A stretch of DNA of 53,802 nt from Ruegeria conchae (GTDB lineage: Bacteria; Pseudomonadota; Alphaproteobacteria; Rhodobacterales; Rhodobacteraceae): the NCBI RefSeq assembly GCF_000192475.1, contig NZ_AEYW01000017.1:1-53802 (forward strand). Reading direction: 5' to 3'. A program made the position numbers and the translations under genes. Below the pieces are notes generated by a model. It searched no databases. It saw only the letters and a list, made by a program, of their open reading frames with translations, and had not been told where the DNA came from. This document shows, piece after piece, positions 1 to 7,608 of this stretch; the stretch's first letter is position 1, and the number at the start of each line of letters is the position of its first letter.

Positions 1-211
1 GCTGATCGATCAGACGCTGGCTTGTGGTTCGGACACCGCCTGCCGAATAGCTGCCACCTTGGCCCGAGGTGACCATGGAGTGAAAGTCGATCTCAACCCT
101 TTTGTAGCCAAATGTCGACGAGTTGGCGATGTTGTCAGAGATCGTGGCCAGCCTGTTGGCGTTGGCCTTCAGCGCTGCCACACCGGCATTCAGCGAAGAG
201 GAAATGGTCAT
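1..211 (-). CDS. flgE: Flagellar hook protein FlgE, N-terminal part
   Basis: Only the first 70 codons lie in the window; the gene runs off the left edge. The reverse strand opens with MTISSSLNAGVAALKANANR, followed by a 'SDNIAN' and 'FGYKR' stretch. This is the rod/hook family N-terminal helix and the conserved asparagine-rich turn shared by FlgB, FlgC, FlgE, FlgF and FlgG. FlgE polymerises into the hook outside the cell. It is assigned as hook rather than rod protein because FlgB, FlgC, FlgF and FlgG are all accounted for nearby; FlgK remains a weaker alternative. A purine-rich AAAAAGG lies shortly before the ATG at 211. A CtrA-like motif is centred 62 nt upstream. Confidence 0.85.
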   Translation of the reverse strand, partial: MTISSSLNAGVAALKANANRLATISDNIANSSTFGYKRVEIDFHSMVTSGQGGSYSAGGVRTTSQRLIDQ

Positions 212-265
212 CGGCACGCCTTTTTGTTGCGTCTTTCGTTAATGCAACACGTACCGCACTGCCCC

Positions 266-281
266 TTAACAGCGGACTAAC
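266..281. promoter_or_regulatory. CtrA-like site upstream of flgE
   Basis: The plus strand reads TTAA, seven bases, CTAAC. This is one mismatch from the TTAA-N7-TTAAC recognition sequence of the alphaproteobacterial response regulator CtrA. It is centred 62 nt before the flgE start. CtrA drives the fla2-type flagellar genes in Rhodobacterales; binding here is inferred. Confidence 0.45.
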
Positions 282-309
282 ACCTAAAATGCGTTCTATC
301 CTTTGCCTC

Positions 310-1149
310 TCAGGGATTGCGCAGAAATATGATCTCGACCCGATCATTGCGGACCGCCATTGGGTTATTGACCGACAGTTCCCGGTCGGCATGCCCGGTC
401 ACACGGTCGAGCCGCGTTGGTTGGACCCCCTTGTTTTGCAGCAATTGACGGGTGCTTTGTGCACGTTCGGTTGAAAGATCCCAGACCGGATTATGCGCCA
501 CTACGACCGGTGCAGACCGCACATGACCTTCGACCGCTATTGCGTTTGTCACCAGATCAGAAGACCGTGCCACCAGCAGTGCCAGCGCGCGCATCATTTG
601 CGTCGGCTTACCCGTACCCGATTCGAATAACGGTTGTTCATCTGTGGCGAACAGCTCAACCACCAGCCCTTCGTCGGTAACACGGGTTACGATATGCTTG
701 AGCATCTTGTCAGACACGAGACTTTCGCCAGCGCGCCCGAGCAGTTGAGCCTCAAGCGACGAAAAATCTTCGAACGCGCCCGCATCACCGCTTTGGACGT
801 CTACACCGGTTGAGCCGCGCGCCTGTTTCGCTTCAGTGGGGTGCCGATTGCTCGCACCAGAGCCATCCATCACCATGGTTTTTTCTGAGAACATGTTATC
901 GCCGCCAAATGCACCATCGCCTCCGCCAGAAACCGGATTGACCGGGATCGTGGGCGAGAAATAGTCTGCCAGCCCTTTGCGTTGTGTCTCGGTCGTTGCA
1001 TTTAGCAGCCACATCAACATGAAGAACGCCATCATGGCCGTCACAAAGTCGGCATACGCGACTTTCCACGCCCCACCGTGGTGGCCATCGCCACCCGACA
1101 CACGTTTCTTCTTGATGATGATTGGCACCGCATTGGATTGCGCACCCAT
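310..1149 (-). CDS. motB: Flagellar motor stator protein MotB
   Basis: This 279-residue protein is the peptidoglycan-anchoring half of the proton-driven stator. A lysine-rich cytoplasmic head (residues 10-30) is followed by one membrane helix (about 35-53). Asp34 in 'AYADF' sits at the position of the essential proton-carrying Asp32 of E. coli MotB. The C-terminal half is an OmpA-like domain ending in 'NPMAVRNDRVEI', which should bind the cell wall. I place the start at the ATG at 1149, which has AAGGTG six bases upstream; GTG codons at 1155 and 1158 are in frame and possible. No motA lies in the window. The gene is preceded by the best CtrA-like site in the cluster. Confidence 0.93.
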   Translation of the reverse strand: MGAQSNAVPIIIKKKRVSGGDGHHGGAWKVAYADFVTAMMAFFMLMWLLNATTETQRKGLADYFSPTIPVNPVSGGGDGAFGGDNMFSEKTMVMDGSGASNRHPTEAKQARGSTGVDVQSGDAGAFEDFSSLEAQLLGRAGESLVSDKMLKHIVTRVTDEGLVVELFATDEQPLFESGTGKPTQMMRALALLVARSSDLVTNAIAVEGHVRSAPVVVAHNPVWDLSTERAQSTRQLLQNKGVQPTRLDRVTGHADRELSVNNPMAVRNDRVEIIFLRNP

Positions 1150-1196
1150 CTCCACCACCTTCTATTCACCCGTCTACCGGGGTAGCAGGGCAGGTC

Positions 1197-1212
1197 TTAA
1201 GGTGGGCTTAAC
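1197..1212. promoter_or_regulatory. CtrA consensus site upstream of motB
   Basis: TTAA-GGTGGGC-TTAAC is an exact match to the CtrA consensus TTAA-N7-TTAAC. It lies in the gap between fliI and motB, centred about 55 nt before the motB ATG. It suggests that motB has its own promoter rather than depending only on read-through from fliI. Confidence 0.6.
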
Positions 1213-1232
1213 ACTTAAAACTGTTCGGAATT

Positions 1233-2576
1233 CTATGCCCGTTGAACTGGGTTCGCCACCGCGCGCCGCAAGATCAGAGACAGCCGGTTAAAGCTGTTGT
1301 CGATCCCGTCTGACTCAGCTTTGGCAAAGAAATCGTCCAACTCTTCGTGCACCCGAATCGCGCGGTCCAGCAATGGATCAGCCCCTTCGGCATAGAGGCC
1401 TGCTTTGATCATGACCTCGGACTGCTCATAGCTTCCGACTAGTTTCCGGGTTTCCGCGATCATTTCGTTTTCTTCAGCAGTGGCAGCGCGGGGCAGGCTG
1501 CGCGAAACCGACCGGCTGAGGTCGATTGCAGGAAATCGCCCCCGCTCTGCGATCTCGCGGCTCAGAACGATATGCCCGTCCAGTGCGCCGCGCAGAATAT
1601 CAGCGATGGGCTCGTCCATGTCCGATCCGGCCACCAGAACGCTGAAGATAGCTGTGATATCTCCTTGTTCGGCAGTTCCAGGGCCTGCCCGTTCGCAAAG
1701 ATTTGCGATCAGCGAAGTAACCGACGGCGGGAAGCCCCGTAACGACGGTGCCTCACCCATGGCGACTGCAATTTCTCGGTGTGCTTCGGCAAAGCGCGTG
1801 ACCGAATCGGCCAGAAGCAGGACATTCATCCCCTGATCTCGCAGATGTTCCGCCACAGACATGGCCGACCACGCGCAGCGCCTGCGGGCAAGAGCGGATT
1901 GGTCCGAAGTGGCTGCCACAACAACCGATCGCTTCATGGCATCCGCGCCTAAGGCGGTCTCGACAAATTCGTTCACCTCGCGCCCGCGTTCCCCCACCAG
2001 AGCTACGACAACGGCATCGGCCTGCATCGCGCGGGCAAGGGTGGCCAGCAACGTAGATTTGCCAACGCCTGATCCGGCGAACAGACCGATCCTCTGGCCT
2101 TGAACAATGGGCAGCATTGTATTCAGAACCGCCAACCCGGTTTCCATGCGCGTACCAAGAGGTTTGCGCGCAACCGCAGTGGGTGGGGCCTGCATCAGAT
2201 CGCGCTCGTGCACGCCCGCCAGCAACGGTTTGCCGTCTAGGGGCTTGCCGAACGGATCAACTACACGCCCCAGCCAATGCTGTCCGGGGGCGAATGCAGG
2301 CATCTGCTCCAATAGCACCAGATCACCCAAGCTCACCCCGTCAGGCGCGGCGCCGGGCAGCATCTGAATCTGATCTGCTTCGACATGCAAAACCTCACCT
2401 TGCAGCTCCGTTCCACTGCGCCTGCGCAGGGTCAGGTGATCGCCGATTCGAGCCCGATTGGCCAAACCGCTGATTTCAATCACGCCGCGGGCAACACCAG
2501 AGACGCGCCCAACGTGCCGCGCCGCAGACATCCTGTCGAATTCACATTTCAGGCGCATCGGATCGAGTTCGGACAT
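1233..2576 (-). CDS. fliI: Flagellum-specific export ATPase FliI
   Basis: FliI is the F1-beta-like ATPase of the flagellar type III export apparatus. It acts on the cytoplasmic face and helps feed unfolded rod, hook and filament subunits to the FlhA/FlhB gate. The 447-residue length is normal. Walker A is GSGVGKST at residues 168-175, and 'VGERGREVNEF' and 'LLLADSVTRFAEAHREI' are typical of the family. The open frame continues 102 codons further upstream, but that extension overlaps divergent flgB and looks noncoding. The ATG at 2576 has GGAGG just upstream and begins MSELDPMRL, so it is the chosen start. It transcribes away from flgB across an 87-bp gap. Confidence 0.95.
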   Translation of the reverse strand: MSELDPMRLKCEFDRMSAARHVGRVSGVARGVIEISGLANRARIGDHLTLRRRSGTELQGEVLHVEADQIQMLPGAAPDGVSLGDLVLLEQMPAFAPGQHWLGRVVDPFGKPLDGKPLLAGVHERDLMQAPPTAVARKPLGTRMETGLAVLNTMLPIVQGQRIGLFAGSGVGKSTLLATLARAMQADAVVVALVGERGREVNEFVETALGADAMKRSVVVAATSDQSALARRRCAWSAMSVAEHLRDQGMNVLLLADSVTRFAEAHREIAVAMGEAPSLRGFPPSVTSLIANLCERAGPGTAEQGDITAIFSVLVAGSDMDEPIADILRGALDGHIVLSREIAERGRFPAIDLSRSVSRSLPRAATAEENEMIAETRKLVGSYEQSEVMIKAGLYAEGADPLLDRAIRVHEELDDFFAKAESDGIDNSFNRLSLILRRAVANPVQRA

Positions 2577-2625
2577 CGTGGGGCCTCCAATTTGTTTCTG
2601 AAAACGGTTTCTAAAGGAATCGGGG

Positions 2626-2641
2626 TTAAGCCTTGATTGAA
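2626..2641. promoter_or_regulatory. CtrA-like site between fliI and flgB
   Basis: TTAA-GCCTTGA-TTGAA deviates from TTAA-N7-TTAAC at two bases. It lies in the divergent gap, centred 57 nt before fliI and 31 nt before flgB, so it could serve either operon. The fliI distance matches that of the motB and flgE sites. Confidence 0.4.
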
Positions 2642-2663
2642 ATTGATCGAGGGAGAAGCCCCG

Positions 2664-3050
2664 ATGTTCTCTGACCTGAACGTCTTTAAAACAGCGTACG
2701 CAATGGCAACCCATGCCGGGCAACGGCAAGCTGTCATCTCGCGCAACATGGCCAACGCCGATACGCCGGGATACAAACCCCGCGATATTGAGGCCTTTCA
2801 GACAACATTTGAAAACACGGGCCAGGAGGTGGCGATGACTGCAACCCGTGCCGGCCATTTGCACAGAGATACGCACCAACAAGCCTGGGCCGTATATACG
2901 GCCACCGAAACAGGCGACCCAAACGGCAACGGTGTTTCACTGGAAGAAGAAATGCTGAAAGCCGTCGAGGTCAAACGACAGCATGATCGTGCCTTGGCGA
3001 TCTACAAATCTTCAATCGGCGTACTGCGCACCAGCTTGGGTCGGGCGTAA
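2664..3050 (+). CDS. flgB: Flagellar basal-body proximal rod protein FlgB
   Basis: This 128-residue FlgB carries the rod-family motif 'SRNMANADTPGYKPRDI' near residue 35 and the C-terminal helix 'EEEMLKAVEVKRQHDRALAIYKSS' type signature that packs in the rod. It forms the lower rod in the periplasm with FlgC, FlgF and FliE. The start at 2664 has GGGAGAAG six to eight bases upstream; an in-frame upstream codon at 2637 lacks one. It is first in a rightward operon with flgC eleven bases downstream. Confidence 0.95.
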   Translation: MFSDLNVFKTAYAMATHAGQRQAVISRNMANADTPGYKPRDIEAFQTTFENTGQEVAMTATRAGHLHRDTHQQAWAVYTATETGDPNGNGVSLEEEMLKAVEVKRQHDRALAIYKSSIGVLRTSLGRA

Positions 3051-3061
3051 GGGGGATCAGG

Positions 3062-3448
3062 ATGAGCGACTTTTCCCATTCCCTGAGTGCGTCGGCGAGT
3101 GCTCTGCGGGCGCAAGCTGCGCGGCTACGTCACGTCTCTGAAAACATTTCGAACGCGGATACGCCGGGTTATCGGCGCAAAACAGTTCCGTTCGAGACGG
3201 TCGAGAGTAGTGGCAAAGAAATGGTGCGAACCGGGCAGGTCAAACTCGATCGCCGCGATCTAACCCAAATCTACGATCCCGGCCATCCGATGGCGGATGC
3301 AACCGGCTACTACCGCGGCTCCAACGTCGATTTGATGATCGAGATCGCCGACGCCCGTGAGGCGCAACGCAGCTACGAAGCCAATCTCAAGATGTTCGAT
3401 CAGACCCGTCAGATGTCGTCGAGTTTGATGGACCTACTCCGTAAATAA
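3062..3448 (+). CDS. flgC: Flagellar basal-body rod protein FlgC
   Basis: This 128-residue proximal rod subunit has 'SENISNADTPGYRRK' at about residues 27-41 and a C-terminal 'ADAREAQRSYEANLKMF' helix, both classic for FlgC. It is exported by the flagellar secretion system and assembles above FliE/FlgB. It sits between flgB and fliE with spacings of about a dozen bases. 'GGGGATCAGG' precedes the ATG. Confidence 0.95.
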   Translation: MSDFSHSLSASASALRAQAARLRHVSENISNADTPGYRRKTVPFETVESSGKEMVRTGQVKLDRRDLTQIYDPGHPMADATGYYRGSNVDLMIEIADAREAQRSYEANLKMFDQTRQMSSSLMDLLRK

Positions 3449-3460
3449 AGGAAACCCAGA

Positions 3461-3751
3461 ATGGATATCCGCTCAGTTATAGCCGCGCAGAACTATGCTG
3501 GCGCGCGTCCCGCAACGCAGGCCGATCCCGATCATCAAGGAGCCGCACAAGGCTTGCGCGCCACGTTTCAGGATTTTGCCGCAACGCTGAAACACAGCGA
3601 GCAGGTGGCGCAATCTTCGATGGTAGGGCAGGCCGATCCGCACGCTTTGGTTCAGGCATTGGCACAAACCGAACTTGCGGTGGAAACGGCTGTGATCGTC
3701 CGAAACAAAGTCGTTGAAGCCTATCAGGAAATCCTGCGGATGCCGGTCTGA
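3461..3751 (+). CDS. fliE: Flagellar hook-basal body complex protein FliE
   Basis: This 96-residue protein matches FliE in size, in its place after flgC, and in the C-terminal part 'DPHALVQALAQTELAVETAV' and 'VVEAYQEILRMPV', which is the conserved family end. FliE links the MS ring and export gate to the first rod subunits. 'AAAGGAAACC' precedes the ATG. fliQ follows after three bases, indicating tight co-translation. Confidence 0.92.
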   Translation: MDIRSVIAAQNYAGARPATQADPDHQGAAQGLRATFQDFAATLKHSEQVAQSSMVGQADPHALVQALAQTELAVETAVIVRNKVVEAYQEILRMPV

Positions 3752-3754
3752 ACT

Positions 3755-4027
3755 ATGCTGAGTGAAGGTCTGTTCTACGATATTGTCCGTCAGGCGCTCT
3801 GGGTTGCGGTCATCACGTCGGTTCCGATTTTGGCCGTGGCGCTGATTTCGGGCCTTACCGTGGGTCTGTTCCAAGCGCTGACCTCGGTGCAGGAGATGAC
3901 GCTGACCTTCGTGCCCAAACTGATCGCCATCGTCGTCGTTTTTTGGATGTCGATGGGGTTCATGACCCAGACCCTTGTCACCTTCTTCATCGGGACGCTG
4001 ATCCCGCTTATCGCCGGAGGCCGCTGA
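3755..4027 (+). CDS. fliQ: Flagellar export gate protein FliQ
   Basis: This 90-residue inner-membrane protein has two hydrophobic helices (about 12-38 and 48-75) joined by 'ALTSVQEMTLTFVPKL', the hallmark FliQ loop. It is part of the FliPQR export channel; fliR lies in the convergent operon at 8690-9463 and no fliP is in the window. Its stop overlaps the flgF ATG as TGATG, suggesting translational coupling. Confidence 0.95.
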   Translation: MLSEGLFYDIVRQALWVAVITSVPILAVALISGLTVGLFQALTSVQEMTLTFVPKLIAIVVVFWMSMGFMTQTLVTFFIGTLIPLIAGGR

Positions 4028-4737
4028 TGGACACCGCCTATGTCACACTATCCCGCCAATCTGGCCTAATGAACGAGATGAGGCTGGTCGCCAACAACAT
4101 CGCCAATGCCAACACGACCGGTTATCGCCAGCAGGGATTGGTGTTTTCAGAGTTTGTTCGGGATTTGCCAGGCCATCCCTCGCTGTCGCTCAGCCGCGCC
4201 CAAGTGCGAAACACCTCGTTGCAACAAGGCGTTCTGACCGAAACGGGTGGCTCGTTTGATTTCGCCATCGAAGGTGACGGGTTCTTCATGATCGAAACAC
4301 CAGCGGGAAATCGTCTGACCCGGGCAGGCAGTTTCTCTCCGAGCGCCGAGGGCGACTTGCTAACAATGGATGGATATCGCGTTTTGGATAGTAATGGCGC
4401 GCCGGTCTTTGTTCCGCCGGATGCTGCAACGATCGATGTTGGCAGCGATGGTACTCTAAGTGCCAACGGACAACTGTTGGGTCAGATCGGGGTCTATAAT
4501 GTTGCGAACCCAGAAAATCTGGTGCGCGAGGGTAAAACACATTTTCGACCCACTGGGCAGATTGATCTGGTCGATGAACCGATTGTGCTGCACCGTTTTA
4601 TCGAAGGCTCAAACGTCAATGCCATCGGTCAAGTCACACGAATGATCGAGGTTCAACGGGCGTATGAACTTGGGCAGAGCTTTCTCGAGGCCGAGGACGA
4701 ACGTGTTCGCGGGGCGCTCAAAGCGCTGATGCGCTGA
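4027..4737 (+). CDS. flgF: Flagellar basal-body rod protein FlgF
   Basis: This 236-residue rod protein begins MDTAYVTLSRQSGLMNEM and continues with 'VANNIANANTTGYRQQG', the rod/hook N-terminal motif. It ends in a helix with 'TRMIEVQRAYELGQSF'. The frame is open 28 codons upstream, but the ATG at 4027 overlaps the fliQ stop and matches the family start. FlgF sits between the proximal rod and the FlgG distal rod. flgG follows after 21 bases. Confidence 0.94.
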   Translation: MDTAYVTLSRQSGLMNEMRLVANNIANANTTGYRQQGLVFSEFVRDLPGHPSLSLSRAQVRNTSLQQGVLTETGGSFDFAIEGDGFFMIETPAGNRLTRAGSFSPSAEGDLLTMDGYRVLDSNGAPVFVPPDAATIDVGSDGTLSANGQLLGQIGVYNVANPENLVREGKTHFRPTGQIDLVDEPIVLHRFIEGSNVNAIGQVTRMIEVQRAYELGQSFLEAEDERVRGALKALMR

Positions 4738-4758
4738 TCACCTGAAGGAGAAATTCAA

Positions 4759-5544
4759 ATGCGTGCTTTGAAAATAGCGGCAACAGGCATGACCGCGCAG
4801 CAAATGCGGGTCGAGACGATCTCGAACAACCTCGCGAACATGAATACAACGGGCTACAACACGCGCCGGGCCGAGTTTGCCGACTTACATTATCAACAGA
4901 TGGCGCGTGCCGGTGCCGTGAATGCCTCTGACGGGACGGTTCTTCCGACGGGAATCCAACTGGGGTTGGGCGTACGGCCTGCCGCGGTCACGGTGCAGTT
5001 GGAACAAGGCGGGCTTTCGGCAACCGGCAGTGATCTGGATGTCGCAATCGAGGGGCGCGGTTATCTTGAGGTGACATTGCCCAATGGCCAGTCTGCCTTT
5101 ACCCGTGACGGCAGTCTGAAACGATCAGCCGAGGGGCTGATTGTAACATCCGACGGGTTCGCAGTCGCCCCAGAAGTCACCATTCCAGACGATGCCAGAT
5201 CGATCTCGATCAACGCCGCAGGCGAGGTCTATGCCTATTTTGACGATACCGCTGAGGGCCAGTTGTTGGGAGAATTTACACTGGCCAGCTTTTCGAACGC
5301 CAAAGGTCTTGAGGCCGTAGGCAGTAATCTTTTCAAGGAGACTGAAGCTTCGGGCGCTTCGGTTGTCGGGACGCCGGGCGAGGACGGGCTGGGAACCCTG
5401 CGGCAGGGCTATCTTGAGGACAGTTCGGTCGACGCGGTGCGTGAAGTCACGGAGCTGATCGAAGCCCAGCGCGGTTACGAGATGAACGCCAAGGTTATTT
5501 CCGCCGTCGATCAGATGATGGGCGCAACCGCGCAGGTGCGGTGA
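4759..5544 (+). CDS. flgG: Flagellar distal rod protein FlgG
   Basis: At 261 residues this is the usual FlgG length. 'MRALKIAATGMTAQQMRVET' and 'SNNLANMNTTGYNTRRAEF' at the N-terminus and 'TELIEAQRGYEMNAKVISAVDQMM' in the last 30 residues are diagnostic. It forms the distal rod through the peptidoglycan and outer membrane. A strong 'GAAGGAG' precedes the start. The stop overlaps the flgA ATG (TGATG). Confidence 0.96.
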   Translation: MRALKIAATGMTAQQMRVETISNNLANMNTTGYNTRRAEFADLHYQQMARAGAVNASDGTVLPTGIQLGLGVRPAAVTVQLEQGGLSATGSDLDVAIEGRGYLEVTLPNGQSAFTRDGSLKRSAEGLIVTSDGFAVAPEVTIPDDARSISINAAGEVYAYFDDTAEGQLLGEFTLASFSNAKGLEAVGSNLFKETEASGASVVGTPGEDGLGTLRQGYLEDSSVDAVREVTELIEAQRGYEMNAKVISAVDQMMGATAQVR

Positions 5545-5957
5545 TGCGGTTTCTGATCCTGATCCTGTGTCTGACGCCATTCGCAAGCATGGCCGAGATT
5601 GTCGTACCGATACGGACGATCCGCGCCAAAGAGGTGATAGTTGCATCTGATCTGGAGATCAAAGCTATCGAGGTCAAAGGAGCGGTTCGCAACACCGAGA
5701 TGTTGGTCGGTCAGGAGGCACGTGTTGCGCTTTATCCTGGCCGGCCAATTCGCCCCGGTGATATCGGCCCGCCAGCCGTCGTGGACCGAAACGATCTGGT
5801 CACGCTGGTTTTCGATCACGTCGCGCTGTCAATCACCGCTGAAGGTCGTGCCTTGGGTCGGGGTGCAGTCGGAGAGCGCATTCGCGTTATGAACCTGGCG
5901 TCCCGCACCACTGTAGAGGGCGTTATCCGCCCGGATGGTCAAATCGAGGTCAATTAA
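5544..5957 (+). CDS. flgA: Flagellar P-ring assembly chaperone FlgA (short form)
   Basis: This 137-residue secreted protein has a signal peptide (about residues 1-18, cleaving after 'FASMA') and a SAF domain with 'TIRAKEVIVASDLE' and 'RPIRPGDIGPPAVV'. It ends in the FlgA pattern 'IRVMNLASRTTVEGVI..DGQIEV'. FlgA is a periplasmic chaperone for the P-ring protein FlgI. It is much shorter than the roughly 220-residue enteric protein and lacks its N-terminal part; a short FlgA is, to my knowledge, usual in alphaproteobacteria. A GTG at 5541 directly before the ATG is a weaker start. flgI is not in the window. Confidence 0.9.
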   Translation: MRFLILILCLTPFASMAEIVVPIRTIRAKEVIVASDLEIKAIEVKGAVRNTEMLVGQEARVALYPGRPIRPGDIGPPAVVDRNDLVTLVFDHVALSITAEGRALGRGAVGERIRVMNLASRTTVEGVIRPDGQIEVN

Positions 5958-6688
5958 TGCCAAGCCTTTCTAAATCCCTGTTGTTTGTCGTTCTAAGTGT
6001 CTCGGCCTGCGGCCGTCTGGACCATCTGGGTAAACCGCCGAGCCTAACGCCAAACACTGAATCGCCCGAGCATGTCGCGATGCTGTGGCCGGGGCTTCCC
6101 TTGCATAGCCAGCCGCGGCGCACGGTCGACCAATCCTCGTTGTGGAGCGGTGGACAGCATTCGCTGCTGGGGGATCAGCGGGCAATGAAAAAGGGTGACA
6201 TTCTGACCGTCGTGATCGAATTGGATGAAAAGGCGGAGATATCCAACGATACCAACCGCTCACGCGCCGGATCGGAAAGCCTTGCCGTCCCCGATCTGTT
6301 TGGATTGCCCCAGCGCGCGGGCGAACGGCTGCCAGAAGGGGCGTCACTTGATGAGGCTGTGTCGATTGACTCGGCTTCCGTCAGCAAAGGCAAGGGGTCG
6401 GTCAAACGCAAAGAAAAGCTGACCTTGCGGGTGGCGGCAACAGTTACCGACGTACTCCCCAACGGGGTGCTCTCGATCTCGGGCTCGCAGGAGCTGCGGG
6501 TGAATTTTGAACTTCGTGAACTGCTGGTATCGGGCTATGTCCGCCCCGAAGATATCTCGCGCCAGAATGAAATCACTTATGACAAAATCGCTTCTGCGCG
6601 TGTCTCTTATGGTGGCCGGGGTCAGATTACGGATGTGCAGCAGCCACGCTATGGCCAGCAAATCCTGGACACTTTGTTGCCGTTCTGA
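5957..6688 (+). CDS. flgH: Flagellar L-ring lipoprotein FlgH
   Basis: This 243-residue outer-membrane lipoprotein forms the L ring around the rod. A signal peptide ends in the lipobox 'VSAC' with Cys18 as the lipidation site. 'SLWSGGQHSLLGDQRAMKKGDILTV' and the C-terminal 'GYVRPEDISRQNEITYDKIASARVSYGGRG' pattern are the FlgH core. The ATG overlaps the flgA stop as TAATG. Confidence 0.96.
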   Translation: MPSLSKSLLFVVLSVSACGRLDHLGKPPSLTPNTESPEHVAMLWPGLPLHSQPRRTVDQSSLWSGGQHSLLGDQRAMKKGDILTVVIELDEKAEISNDTNRSRAGSESLAVPDLFGLPQRAGERLPEGASLDEAVSIDSASVSKGKGSVKRKEKLTLRVAATVTDVLPNGVLSISGSQELRVNFELRELLVSGYVRPEDISRQNEITYDKIASARVSYGGRGQITDVQQPRYGQQILDTLLPF

Positions 6689-6699
6689 GGGTTAGGTTT

Positions 6700-7194
6700 A
6701 TGGGGAAACTGTTACCAATTGTTTTTCTGGTGGTGGGCTTGGCCATGGGCATCGGGGCCAGGATGGCATTCGCGCCCGCAGAGAAAATTACTGATAAAGC
6801 TGATGTTGAAAATAAACCGGCAAAGGGAAGGGATATGAAATCCGACCCCGGAAAAGATGATGCGCCAGCAACTCATGAATATCTGAAACTCACCAAACAA
6901 TTCGTGGTTCCTGTAGTTGCCGAGGACGAGATTTCAGCATTGGTCACCATGTCTCTTAGCCTTGAAGTGCGTCCCGGGATGGCCGAGGCGTTTTACGAGA
7001 TCGAGCCCAAATTGAGAGACCGTTTCCTGCAGGTCCTTTTTGATCACGCCAATACTGGCGGCTTCGACGGGGCCTTTACACACTCTGACAACCTTGCTGC
7101 ATTGCGTACGGCATTGTTGGAAGTGGCTAAAAAGGATCTGGGGCAGGATGTATCGCAGGTTCTGATTATGAGCGTCAGCCGTCAGGATACCTAA
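6700..7194 (+). CDS. fliL: FliL-family flagellar basal body-associated protein
   Basis: This 164-residue protein has one N-terminal membrane helix (about 5-24), a charged lysine/aspartate-rich linker (residues 27-57) and a periplasmic domain with 'EYLKLTKQFVVPVV' and 'ALVTMSLSLEVRPG', as in FliL. FliL surrounds the stator units and supports torque. It is the last gene of the rightward operon and ends in a convergent gap. The linker is more charged and the sequence more divergent than in ring and rod proteins, so the symbol is slightly less certain. Confidence 0.82.
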   Translation: MGKLLPIVFLVVGLAMGIGARMAFAPAEKITDKADVENKPAKGRDMKSDPGKDDAPATHEYLKLTKQFVVPVVAEDEISALVTMSLSLEVRPGMAEAFYEIEPKLRDRFLQVLFDHANTGGFDGAFTHSDNLAALRTALLEVAKKDLGQDVSQVLIMSVSRQDT

Positions 7195-7202
7195 ACAGCA
7201 TT

Positions 7203-7221
7203 GCTTGGAGGCTGTCCAAGC
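7203..7221. terminator. Hairpin between convergent flagellar operons
   Basis: GCTTGGA and TCCAAGC form a perfect 7-bp stem with a GGCTG loop in the 54-bp gap between fliL and the convergent fliJ-like gene. There is no T-tract in either direction, so this is a weak or bidirectional terminator candidate. Confidence 0.45.
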
Positions 7222-7248
7222 TCCCCCTTGCCGATACCCTGTTTTAAG

Positions 7249-7608
7249 TTAGCGCCACCTGTGCTTATGCAGCCGATGTGTCAGTTCTGCGACGGCCTGT
7301 TTTCGCCCAAACGCGTCGCGCAAGTTGTCTATCGCAGCAAGTTTTTGCGAACGTAGTTTTGCTAACTCGATATTCAGATCTCGTCGTGTGGATTCTTCCC
7401 AACTGTGCCAAACGAGGTCCGCTCCGGTAATCTGATAGCCCTTGGTCAGTGAGTTCTCAGACTTCACTTCGACCGATTGAGCCTGAAGGAGGGACAATTG
7501 CCGAAGTATTTTGGCCTCATGTTGCAGCAAAGGGCCGAGCTTTTGGTGTTCTCGCTGAAATACCGCTTCGGCCACACTCGATAGACTTTCTATGTGATCT
7601 CGTTTCAT
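7249..7608 (-). CDS. Flagellar-cluster coiled-coil protein, FliJ-like
   Basis: This 119-residue soluble protein has no membrane segment or signal peptide and is largely helical. Charged heptad-like stretches cover residues 5-50 and 70-115, and the end is basic (HRLHKHRWR). Its ATG overlaps the flhB stop (TGATG), so it is translationally coupled to the export gate. Size, coiled-coil character and location suggest a FliJ-type export chaperone or ATPase stalk, but I see no diagnostic motif. The function is inferred from context only. Confidence 0.6.
   Translation of the reverse strand: MKRDHIESLSSVAEAVFQREHQKLGPLLQHEAKILRQLSLLQAQSVEVKSENSLTKGYQITGADLVWHSWEESTRRDLNIELAKLRSQKLAAIDNLRDAFGRKQAVAELTHRLHKHRWR

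Noticed and set aside
2577..2882. 102-codon N-terminal extension of FliI
   Set aside because: It overlaps divergent flgB, has no family similarity, and a good ribosome-binding site precedes the inner ATG.
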